Shown in pieces: positions 61,387-64,000 of a stretch of 64,000 bases of DNA. The translations under genes were made by a program, and so were the position numbers. The notes below the pieces were generated by a model that had not been told where the DNA came from, did no database searches, and saw only the letters and a list, made by a program, of their open reading frames with translations. Positions within the stretch are counted from its first letter, which is position 1; each line of letters begins with the position of its first letter. The stretch is taken from assembly GCF_933775445.1 (NCBI RefSeq), contig NC_065878.1, forward strand, positions 14,333,395-14,397,394, written 5' to 3'. This DNA is from Argentina anserina (Eukaryota; Streptophyta; Magnoliopsida; Rosales; Rosaceae).

Positions 61387-62254
61387 GTTATTCAGATTGT
61401 TCCTTGGAAATAAGGTACATTGTTTGATCTCCCTATTCATGTGAGCTATAATGCATAACCCATAACCCATCTCCTATAAATTATGTATTAACTATAAATT
61501 CACCCAATTTTATGTCAGTTTAATACAATTATGAATTGCTCTATATCAGTAAGGGTTGTTCGAATCTTAATATCCTTTGCTTCATTTATGTCATCTAATT
61601 TGGTATTTTGGTTTGATTCAAATATTGATTTCATGCAACAAAAAAACCTTGAAGTGAGGAGATTGTATATGAAGACCAAAAGACCACATTCACCTGGCTT
61701 TTAAATTGGGGTATATATGTCATACGTTTCAGATTTTAGCTATAGCTGTGATAGGGTTTAGAGTTGTAAAGTAGTCCCACCTGAGTTATATCAATTTTTT
61801 ATATATGGGTTTCAAAGTTTTTAAAGTAGTCCCACTTGGATTTTATCAATTTTGTATACATGTATGTTAGCACTCTACTTGATTCTGAATTAAATGCCAA
61901 GGCTTCTTGGTTCTGTGCAATTTATATTGATGTAGTTTGTGTCTCCTCTCACTCTATTATTCAATTTGTATTGGTGCTGACTCTTTAGTTGATTTGTTTT
62001 ACAGGGGTGGGAAAACTAAACTAAACAAGTATAAGTCTAGCAGTACTAAATGCACCAAACTCAAAAAAGCTCCCCTTGGGTACTTCATTGAAGATGTGAG
62101 GCCTCACGGTGGAATCAAGAAGTTATGCTCAGTTGCTTATTCTAATTTAAGTTTTTGTGCTTTCTTGATGTATGCAGTTCTTGGTTTGTATACTGTAACC
62201 AAATATACTGATAATTGTTGGTGTTTTAGTGCTAAACAAATCAAATTACTTTAA
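61387..62254 (+). pseudogene. Relic of the S-adenosylmethionine decarboxylase leader peptide (conserved uORF)
   Basis: The exon at 62005 onwards encodes GGKTKLNKYKSSSTKCTKLK followed by APLGYFIEDVRPHGGIKK and a degraded LCSVAYSN. This matches the conserved peptide encoded upstream of AdoMetDC in plants, which represses translation when polyamines are high. A likely preceding exon at 61387-61414 supplies LEI and completes R before GGK, in the place where the family has Met-Glu-Ser-Lys. So the ATG position is TTG (61404-61406) here. The usual C-terminal end after YSN is lost; the frame runs on to a TAA at 62252-62254. No decarboxylase reading frame follows before 64000. This looks like a decayed duplicate of the leader only. 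Confidence 0.65.
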
Positions 62255-64000
62255 ATTGTATCTATAATTTACTTAGAGACTATGTCACTGTAAGATGATT
62301 TGTGATTTGACGTTTGATTGAAGGATACTGTACCTCCTGTTAGACTTTTAGTTTCTTATTAATATGTTTTATGTGTAGGAATAACTTTGGTGTACCTTTT
62401 GTATTAATATACTATATCTTCTTTGGTTCAAGAGATTTTTCTTCTCTGTCGAGTGATGCACATCGATCAAAAGAGATTGAGATCATGAATGAGGAATCAA
62501 GCCGAGATTGGATCAGTTTTAAGGTACAATTTTATATAATTTCTAGAATCTCTGCACCTTTTCTTTTCTTTTTTCCAGAATCAATGCAAATTTTCAATGT
62601 AAGATTTGAAAGAAAAATTAAATTTGATTTAGTTTAAGTTGCATCTCTAAACTACAAATCATAGACCTCTGTATCCTTTTTTTTTTGCCTTCAGCATTGG
62701 TGATTGCTTGGTTTATTTACTGTGGTCCATGTACTAAGGTACCAAGGTAATTGGTGATTGCTTGGTTTATCTACTGACTCTCTTGATCGGTTAGTAAAGG
62801 AGCTTTTGGGTTGTTGCTATTGGTTTTCACTTTTGAGTGTTGTTGCTAGGAATAACTCACATGTATTTTACAGGTACTTGAACCGTTCGATTCACAGAGA
62901 AGATAAGAGATGGTTATCTACGTGGTATGTACAGCTGTAGTTTACTCATATAAATAGCTCATGGCAATGCTTGGATATATATCATACTGTAGACCTCTTT
63001 TCTCTTGCTAACCTTCCTACTGTACACCTCAGCTACAAATTGCTGAAATTCCTCTCTGTAAGTATTTGTTGATTTTTCTCATTCAATTTAGTTCTATAAT
63101 TTTGATTACATTGCATAGAATTTAGTCAGGTTTGTCACTTTATTAGTTCTATGTTCAATTTTGTAGCTTTTTAGGTGCAGTAGCCTTCTTAAAATGCTTA
63201 TCAATTGTAAGATCATGAGCTTCACCAATTAATCTTATTGGCTTGGTTGATTATAGGTATCAAACATTGCTTATGAAATCCTAACCAATAGAACTTTTAT
63301 GTTCTAATTTCAGAAGAAAAAAAAATTTACAATTGATCTAGAGTTGATATATTTCATGCGGATATATCGGGGATGACTCAACTAGGTTCAACCTTACATT
63401 AGCAAGCCCCATTTCTGTTTCAGGTATGGTAATGAAGGACTGAATAGGTTCATCAAGCTGTGATGTGCAAGGTGAGCTATAATGCTCTCAAGTTTTCTTC
63501 CTGAGATGAAGCAAATGGCTGATTCATTTGCATAAAAAATGAATCCACATTGGAAGTTTCTGCATTTATTATATAAATAGGATTGCTTCATTAAGGTATG
63601 TCTCATCTCTTTTTTAGTGTATCCTGGAATAAGTGGATCGTATTCTTCTTGCAGGACAAAATACTTGGTTGTCTTTATGCATGCATATAATGTCTAACAT
63701 TTCAAGCAAATTTCTAACCGTATTATGTCACTAGCTTTTGATGACTTGAGAGGTGTCCAGGAGATTTTCTAATTGCATGTCAAAAGAACTATAAAACTAC
63801 ATTTGCTTGATCAAACATGTTGTTGCAGTACTGATGTAAAACTAATAGTAGCTTATTTAAAATAGAAAACCAAATTGTGGTTTTTTGGTGTTCCTTAAGA
63901 AGGTATGTATACTTTAGCTTCATCAAAGATTTCATTTGATATGTTTCTCATTCTAATGGATTCTTAAATGTATCTGAATTTCATCTTCTTGGATTGTCTC
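62255..64000. other. Right end of window, no gene seen
   Basis: AT-rich sequence with short open stretches of no recognisable family. A unit of about 56 bp is duplicated near 62696-62780 (TTGGTGATTGCTTGG twice). Confidence 0.4.

Noticed and set aside
60240..64000. A functional AdoMetDC gene
   Set aside because: Only the leader-peptide region is recognisable; start codon and C-terminal residues of the leader are altered and no decarboxylase frame is present in the window.

Overview
The window is nuclear DNA from a dicot plant: AT-rich, with intron-split genes using GT..AG junctions, and many small non-autonomous transposons. The closest matches I recall for the bHLH33-type regulator and the CYP716A triterpene oxidase suggest a rosid, perhaps Rosaceae. 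That placement is inference. Coding exons were assembled by hand from splice signals and family similarity, and every complete gene model closes in frame.

Layout. 1-2.75 kb: 3' part of a GL3/bHLH33-type bHLH regulator (+). 3.3-6.3 kb: a transposon cluster (GC-rich foldback element in a TA microsatellite, hAT-type MITE carrying a SINE-like insert, degenerate minisatellite, PIF/Harbinger-type MITE). 7.4-8.8 kb: 2-oxoglutarate dioxygenase (-). 10.5-11.7 kb: small C2-domain protein (+). 14.2-16.4 kb: RopGEF with a PRONE domain (+). 16.5-19.2 kb: solo LTR. 20.6-31.2 kb: Mediator kinase-module subunit MED12 (-, 12 coding exons, 2257 aa). 33.2-33.6 kb: a probable second PIF-type MITE. 36.6-37.6 kb: small basic/acidic protein (+). 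38.6-42.6 kb: DUF4378/TRM-type protein (-). 46.5-46.9 kb: second copy of the GC-rich foldback element. 50.2-54.8 kb: meiotic gene PRD3/PAIR1 (-). 55.2 kb: SINE with target-site duplication. 56.7-57.1 kb: near-perfect Mutator-like hairpin MITE. 57.2-59.4 kb: CYP716A-type P450 (-). 59.6 kb: short foldback MITE in the P450 upstream region. 60.2-64 kb: no coding gene, but a relic of the conserved leader peptide of S-adenosylmethionine decarboxylase (AdoMetDC), with its start codon lost and no decarboxylase downstream.

The genes do not form a pathway; they are unrelated neighbours (transcription, Rop signalling, Mediator, cytoskeleton, meiosis, triterpene metabolism). The most interesting material lies between them: two copies of one GC-rich foldback family, both embedded in TA microsatellites, and the orphaned AdoMetDC leader-peptide relic.
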